This document shows, in pieces, positions 8,648 through 16,693 of a DNA stretch of 64,000 bases. The DNA lies in NCBI RefSeq assembly GCF_036188265.1, contig NZ_CP108093.1, positions 5,662,001 to 5,726,000 of the forward strand, in the 5' to 3' direction. The notes below the pieces were generated by a model. That model had not been told where the DNA came from. It saw only the letters and a list, made by a program, of their open reading frames with translations, and did not search any database. Position 1 is the first letter of the stretch, and the number at the start of each line of letters is the position of its first letter. A program made the position numbers and the translations under genes. This DNA is from Streptomyces sp. NBC_00247 (GTDB lineage Bacteria > Actinomycetota > Actinomycetes > Streptomycetales > Streptomycetaceae).

Positions 8648-9466
8648 TCAGTACGGCCAGATCGGCGGATCGGTGACGAAGGGCCCGCCGACGTGGGTCT
8701 GGGCCGGATCGTCCGGGTCCAGCTCGCCGAACTCGGCGACCAGCTTCTGCGCGAACCGCTCCGAGTCGTCCTGCGGCTCGTACCCGAGTGCCCGGGCGGT
8801 TGACAGGTCCCACCACAGGCGGGTGTTGGCGGACGAGCCGTAGACCACGGTGTGGGCGACGTCCGGGGCGGTGAGCGCCGCGTGGAAGAGGCGGGCGCCG
8901 TCCTCGGGGCTGAGCCAGACCGACAGCATCCGCACCGAGGTCGGCTCGCGGAAGCAGGAGCCGATCCGGACGGACACGGTCTCGATGCCGTGCTGGTCCT
9001 GGTAGAGCTGGGCCAAGTCCTCGCCGAAGGACTTGGAGAGGCCGTAGAAGGTGTCGGGGCGCCGGGGGGTGTCCACCGGGATCAGCGGCTCACCGGCCGC
9101 CGGCGCGGGGGTCCAGCCGATCGCGTGGTTGGAGGAGGCGAACACGATCCGGCGCACGCCCTCCTCGCGGGCCGCCTCGTACAGGTTGTACGTGCCCTCG
9201 ATGTTGGCGCGCAGGATCTTGTCGAAGGAGGCTTCCAGCGAGATGCCGGCGAGGTGGATGATCGCGTCGACGCCGCGTACGGCCTCGCGCAGCGCCTCCC
9301 GGTCGGCCAGGTCGGCGGTGATCGCGCCCGGCTCGCCCTCGATCGGCACGAGGTCGAAGAGGCGCAGCTCGTAGCCGTACGCGGGGAGCAGTCCGCGCAT
9401 CAGCGTGCCGAGACCGCCTGCGGCTCCGGTGAGCAGGATCGTGCGGGGAGCGGGCAAACCGGGCAC
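8648..9466 (-). CDS. udh: uronate dehydrogenase
   Basis: 272 residues, the usual length of the family. It is an SDR-type Rossmann enzyme with the NAD-binding motif TGAAGGLGTLMR, catalytic YGLSK (YxxxK), and stretches typical of bacterial uronate dehydrogenase: HLAGIS, NIEGTYNLYEAAR, RIVFASSNHAIG, VRIGSCFREP and RMLSVWLS. It should oxidise D-galacturonate or D-glucuronate at C1 to the aldaro-lactone with NAD+, the first step of oxidative uronate breakdown. The GTG at 9466 is chosen because GAGGAGG lies 4 bases upstream; 19 further in-frame codons upstream have no ribosome site and lie before the domain. It diverges from kdgD, whose product acts later in the same pathway. Confidence 0.92.
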   Translation of the reverse strand: MPGLPAPRTILLTGAAGGLGTLMRGLLPAYGYELRLFDLVPIEGEPGAITADLADREALREAVRGVDAIIHLAGISLEASFDKILRANIEGTYNLYEAAREEGVRRIVFASSNHAIGWTPAPAAGEPLIPVDTPRRPDTFYGLSKSFGEDLAQLYQDQHGIETVSVRIGSCFREPTSVRMLSVWLSPEDGARLFHAALTAPDVAHTVVYGSSANTRLWWDLSTARALGYEPQDDSERFAQKLVAEFGELDPDDPAQTHVGGPFVTDPPIWPY

Positions 9467-9508
9467 TGGGCCTCCTCGGCGCGGCGAGACTGAGCCGCAA
9501 CGCGCCAG

Positions 9509-9518
9509 ATCCATGGAT
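9509..9518. promoter_or_regulatory. perfect 10-bp palindrome in the udh/kdgD intergenic region
   Basis: atccatggat is self-complementary and sits about 43 bases upstream of the udh start. It could be an operator for the GntR or IclR regulator of the region. This is a candidate only. Confidence 0.3.
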
Positions 9519-9614
9519 GACATTCACATGCGTGGACAACGTAGGGACGGGCGGCCGCCTGCGTCAAGAGTTCGCGGCCGCGCCGAACTCGCCTCGGGTG
9601 TCACGGTTTCCACC

Positions 9615-9644
9615 TTGACCGGCCCCCGGACGCTGCTTTAGCGT
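9615..9644 (+). promoter_or_regulatory. kdgD promoter with downstream palindrome
   Basis: TTGACC at 9615-9620 and TAGCGT at 9639-9644, 18-bp spacing, a good vegetative-type promoter. The palindrome ttcatgaa (9652-9659) lies at the expected transcript start, where a repressor would block initiation. Confidence 0.6.
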
Positions 9645-9711
9645 GACGTCGTTCATGAATATGGACGCAAATCAGAGTTGTGTACGCCCGGAACTCGCTC
9701 AGGGAGCGCCC

Positions 9712-10671
9712 GTGACCTCAGCCCCCCTCGCCGCCCGGCTCACCGAAGTCGCCGGGCCGCTCTTCTTCCCCGTCACCGCGTACGGCCCGGACGGGGACGT
9801 GGACCTCGTCGCGTTCCGCCGTCACGTGCGAGCCGGTGTCGACGCCGGTGCGGCGGCCGTCTTCGCCTGCTGCGGCACCGGTGAATTCCACGCGCTGACG
9901 CCCGCCGAGTTCGGCCGGGTCGTCGCCGCGGCGGTCGAGGAGACAGCCGGACAGGTGCCCGTCGTCGCCGGCGCGGGTTACGGCACCGCGCTGGCGGTGC
10001 AGTACGCCGAGCTCGCCGAGGAGGCCGGCGCGGACGGGCTCCTCGCCATGCCCCCGTACCTCGTCGTCGCCGACCAGGCGGGACTGCTCGCGCACTACAC
10101 CGCGCTCGCCGCGGCCACCCGCCTGGAGACGATCGTCTACCAGCGCGACAACGCCGTCTTCACCCCCGAGACCGTCGTCGCCCTGGCCCGCACGCCCGGC
10201 ATCATCGGCCTCAAGGACGGGGTCGGCGACCTGGACCTGATGCAGCGCATCGTCAGCGCCGTGCGCACCGCGCTGCCCGGCGGCGACTTCCTGTACTTCA
10301 ACGGGCTGCCCACCGCCGAACTCACCGGGCTCGCCTACCGGGGCATCGGCGTCACGCTCTACTCCTCCGCTGTCTTCGCCTTCGCCCCCGACATCGCGCT
10401 CGCCTTCTACCGCGCGCTCGCGTCGGGCGACGACGAGCTGGCCGACGCCCTGCTGGACCGCTTCTACCGGCCGCTGGTCGAACTGCGCGCCAAAGGGCGC
10501 GGCTACGCCGTCTCCCTGGTCAAGGCCGCCGTACGGCTCCAAGGGCTCGACGTCGGCGAGGTGCGCACCCCGCTCACCGAACCGCCCGCCGCGCACGTCA
10601 AGGAACTCGCGCAGATCATCGACGACGGCAGGGCCCTGCTGGCGGAGCGCGCCGTGGAGGGCGGGGCGTGA
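9712..10671 (+). CDS. kdgD: 5-dehydro-4-deoxyglucarate dehydratase
   Basis: 319 residues, DHDPS/NAL-type TIM barrel. It has GPLFFPVTAYGPDGDVDL at the N-terminus, the CGTGEFHALT carboxylate-binding loop, the Tyr-containing ETIVYQRDNAVF strand and the Schiff-base lysine in IIGLKDGVGD. The FFPVTAY opening and IVYQRDNA are characteristic of KdgD (EC 4.2.1.41), which converts 5-keto-4-deoxyglucarate into alpha-ketoglutaric semialdehyde plus CO2 and water. The GTG at 9712 has AGGGAGC just upstream; an upstream in-frame start at 9643 would only add a tail covering the promoter. The last bases (GTGA) overlap the start of the next gene. Confidence 0.93.
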   Translation: MTSAPLAARLTEVAGPLFFPVTAYGPDGDVDLVAFRRHVRAGVDAGAAAVFACCGTGEFHALTPAEFGRVVAAAVEETAGQVPVVAGAGYGTALAVQYAELAEEAGADGLLAMPPYLVVADQAGLLAHYTALAAATRLETIVYQRDNAVFTPETVVALARTPGIIGLKDGVGDLDLMQRIVSAVRTALPGGDFLYFNGLPTAELTGLAYRGIGVTLYSSAVFAFAPDIALAFYRALASGDDELADALLDRFYRPLVELRAKGRGYAVSLVKAAVRLQGLDVGEVRTPLTEPPAAHVKELAQIIDDGRALLAERAVEGGA

Positions 10672-11864
10672 AGACCTCGGCCTTCCTCTACCCCTGGGAC
10701 GTCGTCGGTGACCCGGACGCCGCCGCCCGCATCGCGGGACTCGGTGTCCAGCAGGTGACCCTCGCCTCGGCGTACCACTCCACCCGGGCCCTCACCCCCC
10801 GCCATCCCACGACCCGGATCGTCACCGCTCCGTACGCCGCGGTGCTCTACCCGCCGGACGAGAAGCGCTGGGCCGGGCGGGAGCCCGCGCCCCGACGGCA
10901 GAACTGGACCCCGGGCGAGGACCCTTGGGCCGCCGCCGCCGAAGCCCTGGTGGACGCCGGTCTGGAGGTGCACAGTTGGGTCGTGCTCGCGCACGACTCC
11001 CGCCTCGGCGAGGAGTTCCCCGGGAGGTCCGTGGTCAACGCCTACGGCGACCGCTACCCGTGGGCCCCCTGCGTCGCCCGGCCCGAGGTCCGCGCCCATC
11101 TCGTGGACCTGGCAGCCGAGGCGGCCACCCGGCCCGGCGCGCGCGGCACCGAACTGGAGTCGTGCGGCTGGTACGGCTTCGCGCACCTGCACGGGCACGA
11201 CAAGGTCCAGGGAGTGGCGCTCGGTGAGGCCGCCCAGTACCTGATGTCGCTCTGCTTCTGCTCGGAGTGCGCCGCCGGATACGCCCGGCACGGGCTCGAC
11301 CCGGACGGACTGGGCATCGCGGTGCGCCGCGCGCTGGAGCCCGTGTGGACGGGTGCCGAACCCGCCCCGGGCTGGGCGGGCGTGGAGGAGCTGCTCGGTG
11401 CCGAACGGGCGGCGGCCACCCTCGGATGGCGTCGCGAGGCCGCTCACGGCCTTCAGGAAGCCGCTGTCTCCGCCGTGCGGGAAGCGGCGGCCGCGTCCGG
11501 GGCGGGCTTCCAGGTCCTGCTGCACGCGGACCCGGCGTTCCACCGCACCGGCGCCAACGTCGGGGTCGATCCCGGCCACATCCTCTCCGTCGCCGACGGC
11601 GTGGTGCTGCCGTGCACCGGAGGCGACGCCGCCCGTGAGGCGGTCCTCGGGCCGTTCGCGGACCACCGGGGCGTCCTCGCCGCCAACTTCGGCGTGGTCT
11701 CCGGCATGGGCGGCAGCCCCGCCACGCTGGAACGGGACGCCGCCCACGCCGCGTCCCTGGGCGCCACCGAACTCCGGCTCTACCACGCGGGACTCGCCTC
11801 CGACGCCGACCTCGCGGCCGTCTCCGGCGCGCTGGGCCGTATCGCCGGACGGGGCGAGGCGTAG
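10668..11864 (+). CDS. conserved protein of unknown function, TIM-barrel-like, coupled to kdgD
   Basis: 398 residues, alanine-rich, no signal peptide. It starts with a GTG overlapping the kdgD stop by 4 bases, so it is translationally coupled. Visible features are an N-terminal strand SAFLYPWDVVGD, a barrel-like series of beta-strands ending in charged loops, a conserved-looking GTELESCGWYGFAHLHGHDK segment and a Cys cluster LCFCSECAAGYARHG. The last two resemble the middle of glycoside-hydrolase-like TIM barrels that carry a Cys-rich loop, but I cannot name a family. Coupling to kdgD suggests a role in uronate, aldarate or oligouronide metabolism, or as a glycosidase on imported fragments. 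The function is unknown. Confidence 0.8.
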   Translation: MKTSAFLYPWDVVGDPDAAARIAGLGVQQVTLASAYHSTRALTPRHPTTRIVTAPYAAVLYPPDEKRWAGREPAPRRQNWTPGEDPWAAAAEALVDAGLEVHSWVVLAHDSRLGEEFPGRSVVNAYGDRYPWAPCVARPEVRAHLVDLAAEAATRPGARGTELESCGWYGFAHLHGHDKVQGVALGEAAQYLMSLCFCSECAAGYARHGLDPDGLGIAVRRALEPVWTGAEPAPGWAGVEELLGAERAAATLGWRREAAHGLQEAAVSAVREAAAASGAGFQVLLHADPAFHRTGANVGVDPGHILSVADGVVLPCTGGDAAREAVLGPFADHRGVLAANFGVVSGMGGSPATLERDAAHAASLGATELRLYHAGLASDADLAAVSGALGRIAGRGEA

Positions 11865-11890
11865 CCGCAGACGTATCAACGCATGAGACG

Positions 11891-11915
11891 GCCCGTACCG
11901 GAATCCGGTACGGGC
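11891..11915 (+). terminator. 11-bp-stem terminator after the kdgD operon
   Basis: Perfect stem 11891-11901 with 11905-11915 and a 3-nt loop, 27 bases after the stop at 11864. Confidence 0.75.
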
Positions 11916-11940
11916 GACACCGGCGACGGCGGCCGGTCCA

Positions 11941-11979
11941 CGACGACCGGCGGGAGCCCTGACCTCCCGCCGGTCGTCG
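11941..11979 (+). terminator. 16-bp-stem second terminator
   Basis: Perfect 16-bp inverted repeat (11941-11956 with 11964-11979) around a 7-nt loop. It forms a tandem terminator with the hairpin 26 bases upstream and insulates the kdgD unit from the GntR operon. Confidence 0.75.
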
Positions 11980-12211
11980 CCATGCCCCCGGGAGGGCCGC
12001 CCGGTGCCGCGTCCGGCCGCGATCGTGCTCCGCCCGCCGCCCGGACGATTCCCGCGCCCCGCGCCCGTACCCCGGCGGCCGAGGACCCGCCGTCGGACCA
12101 CCGCCGCGACCTGCGCCGCAGCGGCCGCAGGACCGGCTCGCGGCCGACCTCCCGCGTCGGCACACGGCATGACACCGGGAAAGTCGGCCGAACTTCTTCT
12201 GTCCGAAGCGT

Positions 12212-12271
12212 TGACGAAACATTCGCGCCCGCTCTAGCTTCATCGCGTCGTACTTCGTACGTCATATATGA
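12212..12271 (+). promoter_or_regulatory. GntR-operon promoter and candidate operator
   Basis: TTGACG (12212-12217) and TAGCTT (12236-12241) with 18-bp spacing form a good vegetative promoter. The perfect 10-bp palindrome tcatatatga (12262-12271) lies about 15 bases past the expected start site. It is an AT-rich sequence in very GC-rich DNA and a natural autoregulation site for the GntR protein encoded next. Confidence 0.6.
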
Positions 12272-12301
12272 GACGCGATACGCGAGATGCGAGAGCCCTT
12301 C

Positions 12302-12985
12302 ATGACTTTTGCTCCCACCCCGATCCCGTCCAGGACGCAGTTCGTGCTGGAGGCGATCAAGCACGCGATCCTGACGGCCCAGTTGCAGCCGGGGCAGGCA
12401 CTCGTGGAGACCGAACTCGCCGCGCGGTTCGGGGTGTCGAAGACACCGGTGCGCGAGGCCCTGAAGACGCTCGCCGGGACCGGTCTGGTGGTCATGAGCC
12501 AGTACAAGGGCGCCACCGTCAGGCTCGTCGACGCGGAGATGGCCCGCGAGGTCTACGACGTGCGCCTGCTCCTCGAACCGGAGGCGCTGCGCCGCACGAT
12601 CACCTGCGGGGCGTCGCTGGACGCGGCCCAGGAGGCCCTGGAGCGGGCCGACTCGGCACCCGACAAGGCCGACCGGTCGCTCGCCAACCGGGACTTCCAC
12701 CGGGCCCTCTACCTGCCGTGCGGCAACCCGCTGCTGGGCCGGATGCTCGACGAGGTCCGCGACCAGGCCGCGCTGGTCTCCACCGTCGCCTGGGCGGCGG
12801 ATCCGTCGTGGGAGCGCGAGGCGGCCGAACACCGGGAGATCCTGCGGCTCGCGCTCGGTGCGGACGCGGCGGGTGCGGCGGCGGCTCTCCACGAGCACAT
12901 CGCGTCGTTCGTGCGCCGCGCGTTCCCCGACGGCCTCGACGGCTCAGCCGGCACCGCCGACGCCACCGAGGGCGGCCAGGCGTGA
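12302..12985 (+). CDS. GntR-family (FadR/FCD) transcriptional regulator
   Basis: 227 residues. The N-terminal winged helix (about 10-75) shows LQPGQALVETELAARFGVSKTPVREALKTLAG, the GntR helix-turn-helix (here in pieces: ETELAARFGVSKTPVREAL). The rest is an all-helical FCD ligand-binding domain with RLLLEPEALR, NRDFHRALY and EHREILRLAL, whose Asp/His residues usually hold a metal that contacts a sugar acid. The ATG at 12302 has GAGAG six bases before it; an ATG at 12287 would add five residues. It heads the sugar-acid operon and probably represses it until a pentonate or uronate catabolite binds. The stop overlaps a GTG in the next frame, but the next gene probably starts later. Confidence 0.9.
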   Translation: MTFAPTPIPSRTQFVLEAIKHAILTAQLQPGQALVETELAARFGVSKTPVREALKTLAGTGLVVMSQYKGATVRLVDAEMAREVYDVRLLLEPEALRRTITCGASLDAAQEALERADSAPDKADRSLANRDFHRALYLPCGNPLLGRMLDEVRDQAALVSTVAWAADPSWEREAAEHREILRLALGADAAGAAAALHEHIASFVRRAFPDGLDGSAGTADATEGGQA

Positions 12986-13011
12986 ACCACATCGACGAAA
13001 GGCCAGTTGGC

Positions 13012-13914
13012 ATGGACCTCATCCCGCTCAAGGCGGCCCTCGCCGACGTCGTGGCGATCCCCGTGACCCCGTTCGCCGAGGACGGGACGATCGACGAGGA
13101 CACCCACCGGGCGCTGCTGCGGCGGCTCCTGGACGGCGGCGTCCGCATCGTCACCCCCAACGGCAACACCGGGGAGTTCTACGCGCTCACCCCGAAGGAG
13201 CGGCGCGCCGTCACCGAGCTGACCGTCGACGAGGTGAGAGGCCGGGCCACCGTCCTGGTGGGGGTCGGGCACGACATGCCGACCGCCGTCGCCGCCGCCG
13301 AGCACGCCCGGGACTCCGGCGCCGAACTGGTGATGGTGCACCAGCCGGTCCACCCGTACGTCTCCCAGGACGGCTGGGTCGACTACCACCGGGCCATCGC
13401 CGAGGCCGTACCGGAGCTGGGCGTCGTCCCGTACATCCGCAACCCGCTGCTCGCCGGTGAGAAGCTCACCGAACTCGCCGACCACTGTCCCAACGTGATC
13501 GGCGTCAAGTACGCCGTCCCGGACGCCGCCCGCTTCGGCGCCTTCGCCCGGGACGCGGGACTGGACCGGTTCGTGTGGATCGCCGGCCTCGCCGAGCTGT
13601 ACGCGCCCTCGTACTTCGCCACCGGAGCCACCGGGTTCACCTCCGGCCTCGTCAACGTCGCCCCCGCCGTGTCGCTCGGCATGCTGGAGGCGCTGCGGGC
13701 CGGGGACTACATCGCCGCGATGAAGGTCTGGGAGCGCATCCGCCGCTTCGAGGAACTGCGCGCGGACCGGCAGTCCGCCAACAACGTCACCGTGGTCAAG
13801 GAGGCGCTCGCGGTCCTCGGCCTCTGCCGCCGCGACGTCCGCGCCCCCAGCCGGGTCCTGCCCGAGGCGCAGCGCGCCGAGGTCGCCGACGAGATAGCCG
13901 GGTGGTCGGTGTGA
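13012..13914 (+). CDS. dihydrodipicolinate synthase-family lyase/dehydratase (sugar-acid catabolism)
   Basis: 300 residues, class I aldolase TIM barrel of the DapA/NAL family. It has AIPVTPFAEDGTIDEDTH, the TPNGNTGEFYALTPKE loop, a catalytic-type Tyr in VVPYIRNPLL and the Schiff-base lysine in VIGVKYAVPDAARF. It is coupled (GTGA overlap) to an IlvD/Edd dehydratase. That pairing is the hallmark of oxidative pentose or hexonate pathways, where the dehydratase makes a 2-keto-3-deoxy acid and this partner dehydrates or cleaves it. L-2-keto-3-deoxyarabinonate dehydratase giving alpha-ketoglutaric semialdehyde is the most likely role; an aldolase giving pyruvate is the alternative. The ATG at 13012 has AAAGG at suitable distance; a GTG at 12982 overlapping the gntR stop is possible. 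Confidence 0.85.
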   Translation: MDLIPLKAALADVVAIPVTPFAEDGTIDEDTHRALLRRLLDGGVRIVTPNGNTGEFYALTPKERRAVTELTVDEVRGRATVLVGVGHDMPTAVAAAEHARDSGAELVMVHQPVHPYVSQDGWVDYHRAIAEAVPELGVVPYIRNPLLAGEKLTELADHCPNVIGVKYAVPDAARFGAFARDAGLDRFVWIAGLAELYAPSYFATGATGFTSGLVNVAPAVSLGMLEALRAGDYIAAMKVWERIRRFEELRADRQSANNVTVVKEALAVLGLCRRDVRAPSRVLPEAQRAEVADEIAGWSV

Positions 13915-15638
13915 GCACCCGCATCGCCCCCGAGGAGCTCCGCAGCCACCAGTGGTACGGAACCGACGGACTCCGCTCGTTCAGCCACAAGGCGCGTACC
14001 CGGCAGCTGGGTTACCTCCCCGAGGAGCACCTCGGCAAGCCGGTGATCGCGATCCTCAACACCTGGTCCGACATCAACCCCTGCCACGTCCACCTCCGCG
14101 ACCGGGCGCAGGCCGTCAAGCGCGGGGTGTGGCAGGCCGGCGGCTTCCCGCTCGAATTCCCCGTCTCCACCCTGTCGGAGACGTTCCAGAAGCCGACCCC
14201 GATGCTCTACCGCAACATGCTCGCCATGGAGACCGAGGAGCTGCTGCGCTCCTACCCGGTCGACGGAGCCGTGCTGATGGGCGGCTGCGACAAGTCGACG
14301 CCCGCGCTGCTGATGGGTGCCGCCTCCGTCGATCTGCCGGCCGTCTTCGTGCCCGCCGGACCGATGCTGCCGGGCCACTGGCGCAACGAGGTCCTGGGCT
14401 CCGGAACCGACATGTGGAAGTACTGGGACGACAAGAGGGCCGGACTCATCGGCGACTGCGAGATGGCCGAACTGGAGAACGGGCTCGCCCGCTCCCCGGG
14501 CCACTGCATGACGATGGGCACCGCATCCACCCTGACGGCCGCCGCCGAGGCGCTGGGCGTCACCGTCCCGGGCGCCTCCTCGATCCCGGCCGTCGACTCC
14601 GGTCACGACCGGATGGCCGCGCAGTCCGGCCTCCGTATCGTCGAACTGGTGTGGCAGCAGCGAACGTTGTCGCAGATCCTCACCCCGGACGCGTTCGAGG
14701 ACGCCGTCGCCACGGTCCTCGCGCTCGGCGGCTCCACCAACGCCGTCATCCACCTCATCGCGATGGCCGGCCGCTCCGGCATCAAGCTCACCCTCGACGA
14801 CTTCGACCGGATCGCCCGCACCGTGCCGGTGCTCGCCAACCTCCGCCCCGGCGGCAAGTACCTCATGGAGGACTTCCACTTCGCGGGCGGACTCCCCGGC
14901 TTCCTCTCCCGGCTCACCGACGTCCTCCACCTGGACCGGCCCACCGTCACCCACGACACCCTGCGCGAACAGCTCGACGGGGCCCTCGTCCACAACGACG
15001 ACGTCATCCGCAAGCGGGAGGAGCCGCTCGCCGACGAGGGCGGCGTCGCGGTGCTGCGCGGCAACCTCTGCCCCGACGGAGCGGTCATCAAGCACATCGC
15101 GGCCGAACCGGAACTGCTGCGCCACACCGGCCCCGCGGTGGTCTTCGACGACTACCGGGAGATGCAGCGGACCATCAACGACCCGGCCCTCGCCATCACC
15201 CCGGACCACGTGCTGGTGCTCCGCAACGCCGGCCCCAAGGGCGGCCCGGGGATGCCCGAGTACGGCATGCTGCCGATCCCGGACTACCTGCTGAAGCAGG
15301 GCGTACGCGACATGGTGCGGATCTCCGACGCCCGTATGAGCGGCACCAGTTACGGGGCGTGCGTGCTGCACATCGCGCCCGAGTCGTTCGTCGGCGGCCC
15401 GCTCGCCCTGGTCCGCACCGGTGACCCCATCACCCTGGACGTGGCGGCCCGCCGCCTCAGCCTCGACATCGACGAAGAGGAACTGGAACGGCGCCGGGCC
15501 GCCTGGACCCCGCCCCCCGCCCGGTACGGCCGCGGCTACGGCGCGCTCTACCAGGACCAGATCACCCAGGCCGACACCGGATGCGACTTCGCCTTCCTGG
15601 CCCGCGAGGGCGACGTACCCGATCCGTACGCCGGCTGA
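13911..15638 (+). CDS. IlvD/Edd-family sugar-acid dehydratase (arabinonate dehydratase-like)
   Basis: 575 residues. The three Fe-S cysteines of the family are visible in NTWSDINPCHVH, LMGGCDKSTPALLMGA and RSPGHCMTMGTASTLTAAAE. The Mg-binding GDCEMAELENG and the C-terminal GPKGGPGMPEYGMLP and ISDARMSGTSYG are also typical. The length and the DCEMAELENG/SPGHC spacing fit the sugar-acid branch (arabinonate/xylonate dehydratases) rather than biosynthetic IlvD. It should dehydrate an aldonate (for example L-arabinonate) to the 2-keto-3-deoxy acid. The GTG start overlaps the preceding stop by 4 bases. The exact substrate is inferred. Confidence 0.88.
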   Translation: MSTRIAPEELRSHQWYGTDGLRSFSHKARTRQLGYLPEEHLGKPVIAILNTWSDINPCHVHLRDRAQAVKRGVWQAGGFPLEFPVSTLSETFQKPTPMLYRNMLAMETEELLRSYPVDGAVLMGGCDKSTPALLMGAASVDLPAVFVPAGPMLPGHWRNEVLGSGTDMWKYWDDKRAGLIGDCEMAELENGLARSPGHCMTMGTASTLTAAAEALGVTVPGASSIPAVDSGHDRMAAQSGLRIVELVWQQRTLSQILTPDAFEDAVATVLALGGSTNAVIHLIAMAGRSGIKLTLDDFDRIARTVPVLANLRPGGKYLMEDFHFAGGLPGFLSRLTDVLHLDRPTVTHDTLREQLDGALVHNDDVIRKREEPLADEGGVAVLRGNLCPDGAVIKHIAAEPELLRHTGPAVVFDDYREMQRTINDPALAITPDHVLVLRNAGPKGGPGMPEYGMLPIPDYLLKQGVRDMVRISDARMSGTSYGACVLHIAPESFVGGPLALVRTGDPITLDVAARRLSLDIDEEELERRRAAWTPPPARYGRGYGALYQDQITQADTGCDFAFLAREGDVPDPYAG

Positions 15639-15708
15639 CACCGCCGCCGCAGCACTCCGGCGCACCCCGCCGTCCGAGAAACCCTCCGGGGCCTCGCACG
15701 GCAAGGAG

Positions 15709-15720
15709 AAAGCGCTTGCA
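15709..15720. promoter_or_regulatory. LacI-family-type operator upstream of the ABC permease genes
   Basis: aaagcgcttgca contains the perfect core palindrome aagcgctt (15710-15717), the usual LacI/GalR-family half-site arrangement with a central CG. It lies about 45 bases before the permease start in a 125-bp gap. An internal, separately regulated promoter is therefore likely here. No LacI-type regulator is encoded in this part of the region. Confidence 0.55.
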
Positions 15721-15763
15721 GGACCGCAACACGACCGGAAACACGAGAGAACGGAGAGGTGTC

Positions 15764-16693
15764 ATGGCACAAGCCGCCGCCGTGGCCAAACCGCCCAAGG
15801 TGCCCAGGCGCCGTTCGGCGAACCCCCGCAAGCTGCCCTATCTCCTGATCGCGCCCGCCGGTCTGCTGATGGTGGGGTTCATCGCTTATCCGGTCCTCAG
15901 CGTCTTCTACTACAGCCTGCAGAACTACAACGTCACCAAGCCCTGGCGGAACGGGTTCGCCGGCTTCGACAACTACACCAAGATCTTCACCGACGACGAC
16001 CAGTTCTGGTCCACCCTCGGCTTCAGCGCCCAGTGGGTCGTCACCCAGGTCAGCCTCCAGCTCGTGCTGGGTCTCGCCCTGGCGCTGATCGTCAACCAGT
16101 CCTTCGTCGGCCGCGGCATCTCCCGCGCGATGGTCTTCTCGCCCTGGGCCGTCTCCGGCGTGCTGACCAGCACCATCTGGATCCTGCTCTACAACTCCTC
16201 GACAGGGTTCAGCCGTTACCTCGCGGACGCCGGGATCGGCGACTACGGCACCTCGGTCCTCTCCGACACCGGAACCGTGTTCTGGGCCGCCACCGTCTCC
16301 GAACTCTGGCGCGGTGTCCCCTTCTTCGCCATCCTCATCCTCGCCGACCTCCAGTCCGTCTCCAAGGAGCTCTACGAGGCGGCCTCGGTGGACGGCGCGG
16401 GCCGGATCAGGCAGTTCGTCCACATCACCCTGCCCCACCTGCGGGACGCGATCATCCTCTCGACACTGCTGCGCGCGGTCTGGGAGTTCAACAACGTGGA
16501 CCTGCTGTACACCCTCACGGGCGGCGGGCCCGCGGGCGTGACCACCACACTCCCGCTCTACGTGGCCAACACCGGTATCGAAGGACACGACTTCGGCTAC
16601 GCGTCCGCGCTCACCACCGTCGCCTTCGTGATCCTGCTCTTCTGCTCGATCGTCTATCTGCGCCTGAGCAAGTTCGGAGGCGACCACAAGTGA
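15764..16693 (+). CDS. ABC sugar transporter permease (MalF-type)
   Basis: 309 residues with a basic N-terminus and six transmembrane segments, starting with LPYLLIAPAGLLMVGFIAYPVLSVFYYS. The cytoplasmic EAA loop that docks the ATPase is clear (YEAASVDGAGRIRQFVHITL). The ATG at 15764 follows GGAGAGG by 4 bases. It forms the membrane channel with the next gene product; the matching solute-binding lipoprotein is the product at 23517-24851. No ATPase gene is present, so a shared MsiK-type ATPase is expected. The context indicates uptake of pectin-derived oligosaccharides. Confidence 0.92.
   Translation: MAQAAAVAKPPKVPRRRSANPRKLPYLLIAPAGLLMVGFIAYPVLSVFYYSLQNYNVTKPWRNGFAGFDNYTKIFTDDDQFWSTLGFSAQWVVTQVSLQLVLGLALALIVNQSFVGRGISRAMVFSPWAVSGVLTSTIWILLYNSSTGFSRYLADAGIGDYGTSVLSDTGTVFWAATVSELWRGVPFFAILILADLQSVSKELYEAASVDGAGRIRQFVHITLPHLRDAIILSTLLRAVWEFNNVDLLYTLTGGGPAGVTTTLPLYVANTGIEGHDFGYASALTTVAFVILLFCSIVYLRLSKFGGDHK

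Noticed and set aside
12268..13914. Single 548-codon protein reading through the GntR gene region into the DHDPS-family gene
   Set aside because: Its first 240 codons are noise in the wrong frame of gntR. The real start is the ATG at 13012 with AAAGG upstream.
13911..15638. Biosynthetic dihydroxy-acid dehydratase (IlvD) for branched-chain amino acids
   Set aside because: The gene sits with GntR, a DHDPS-family lyase and a sugar importer, and its Cys-motif context fits the sugar-acid dehydratase branch.
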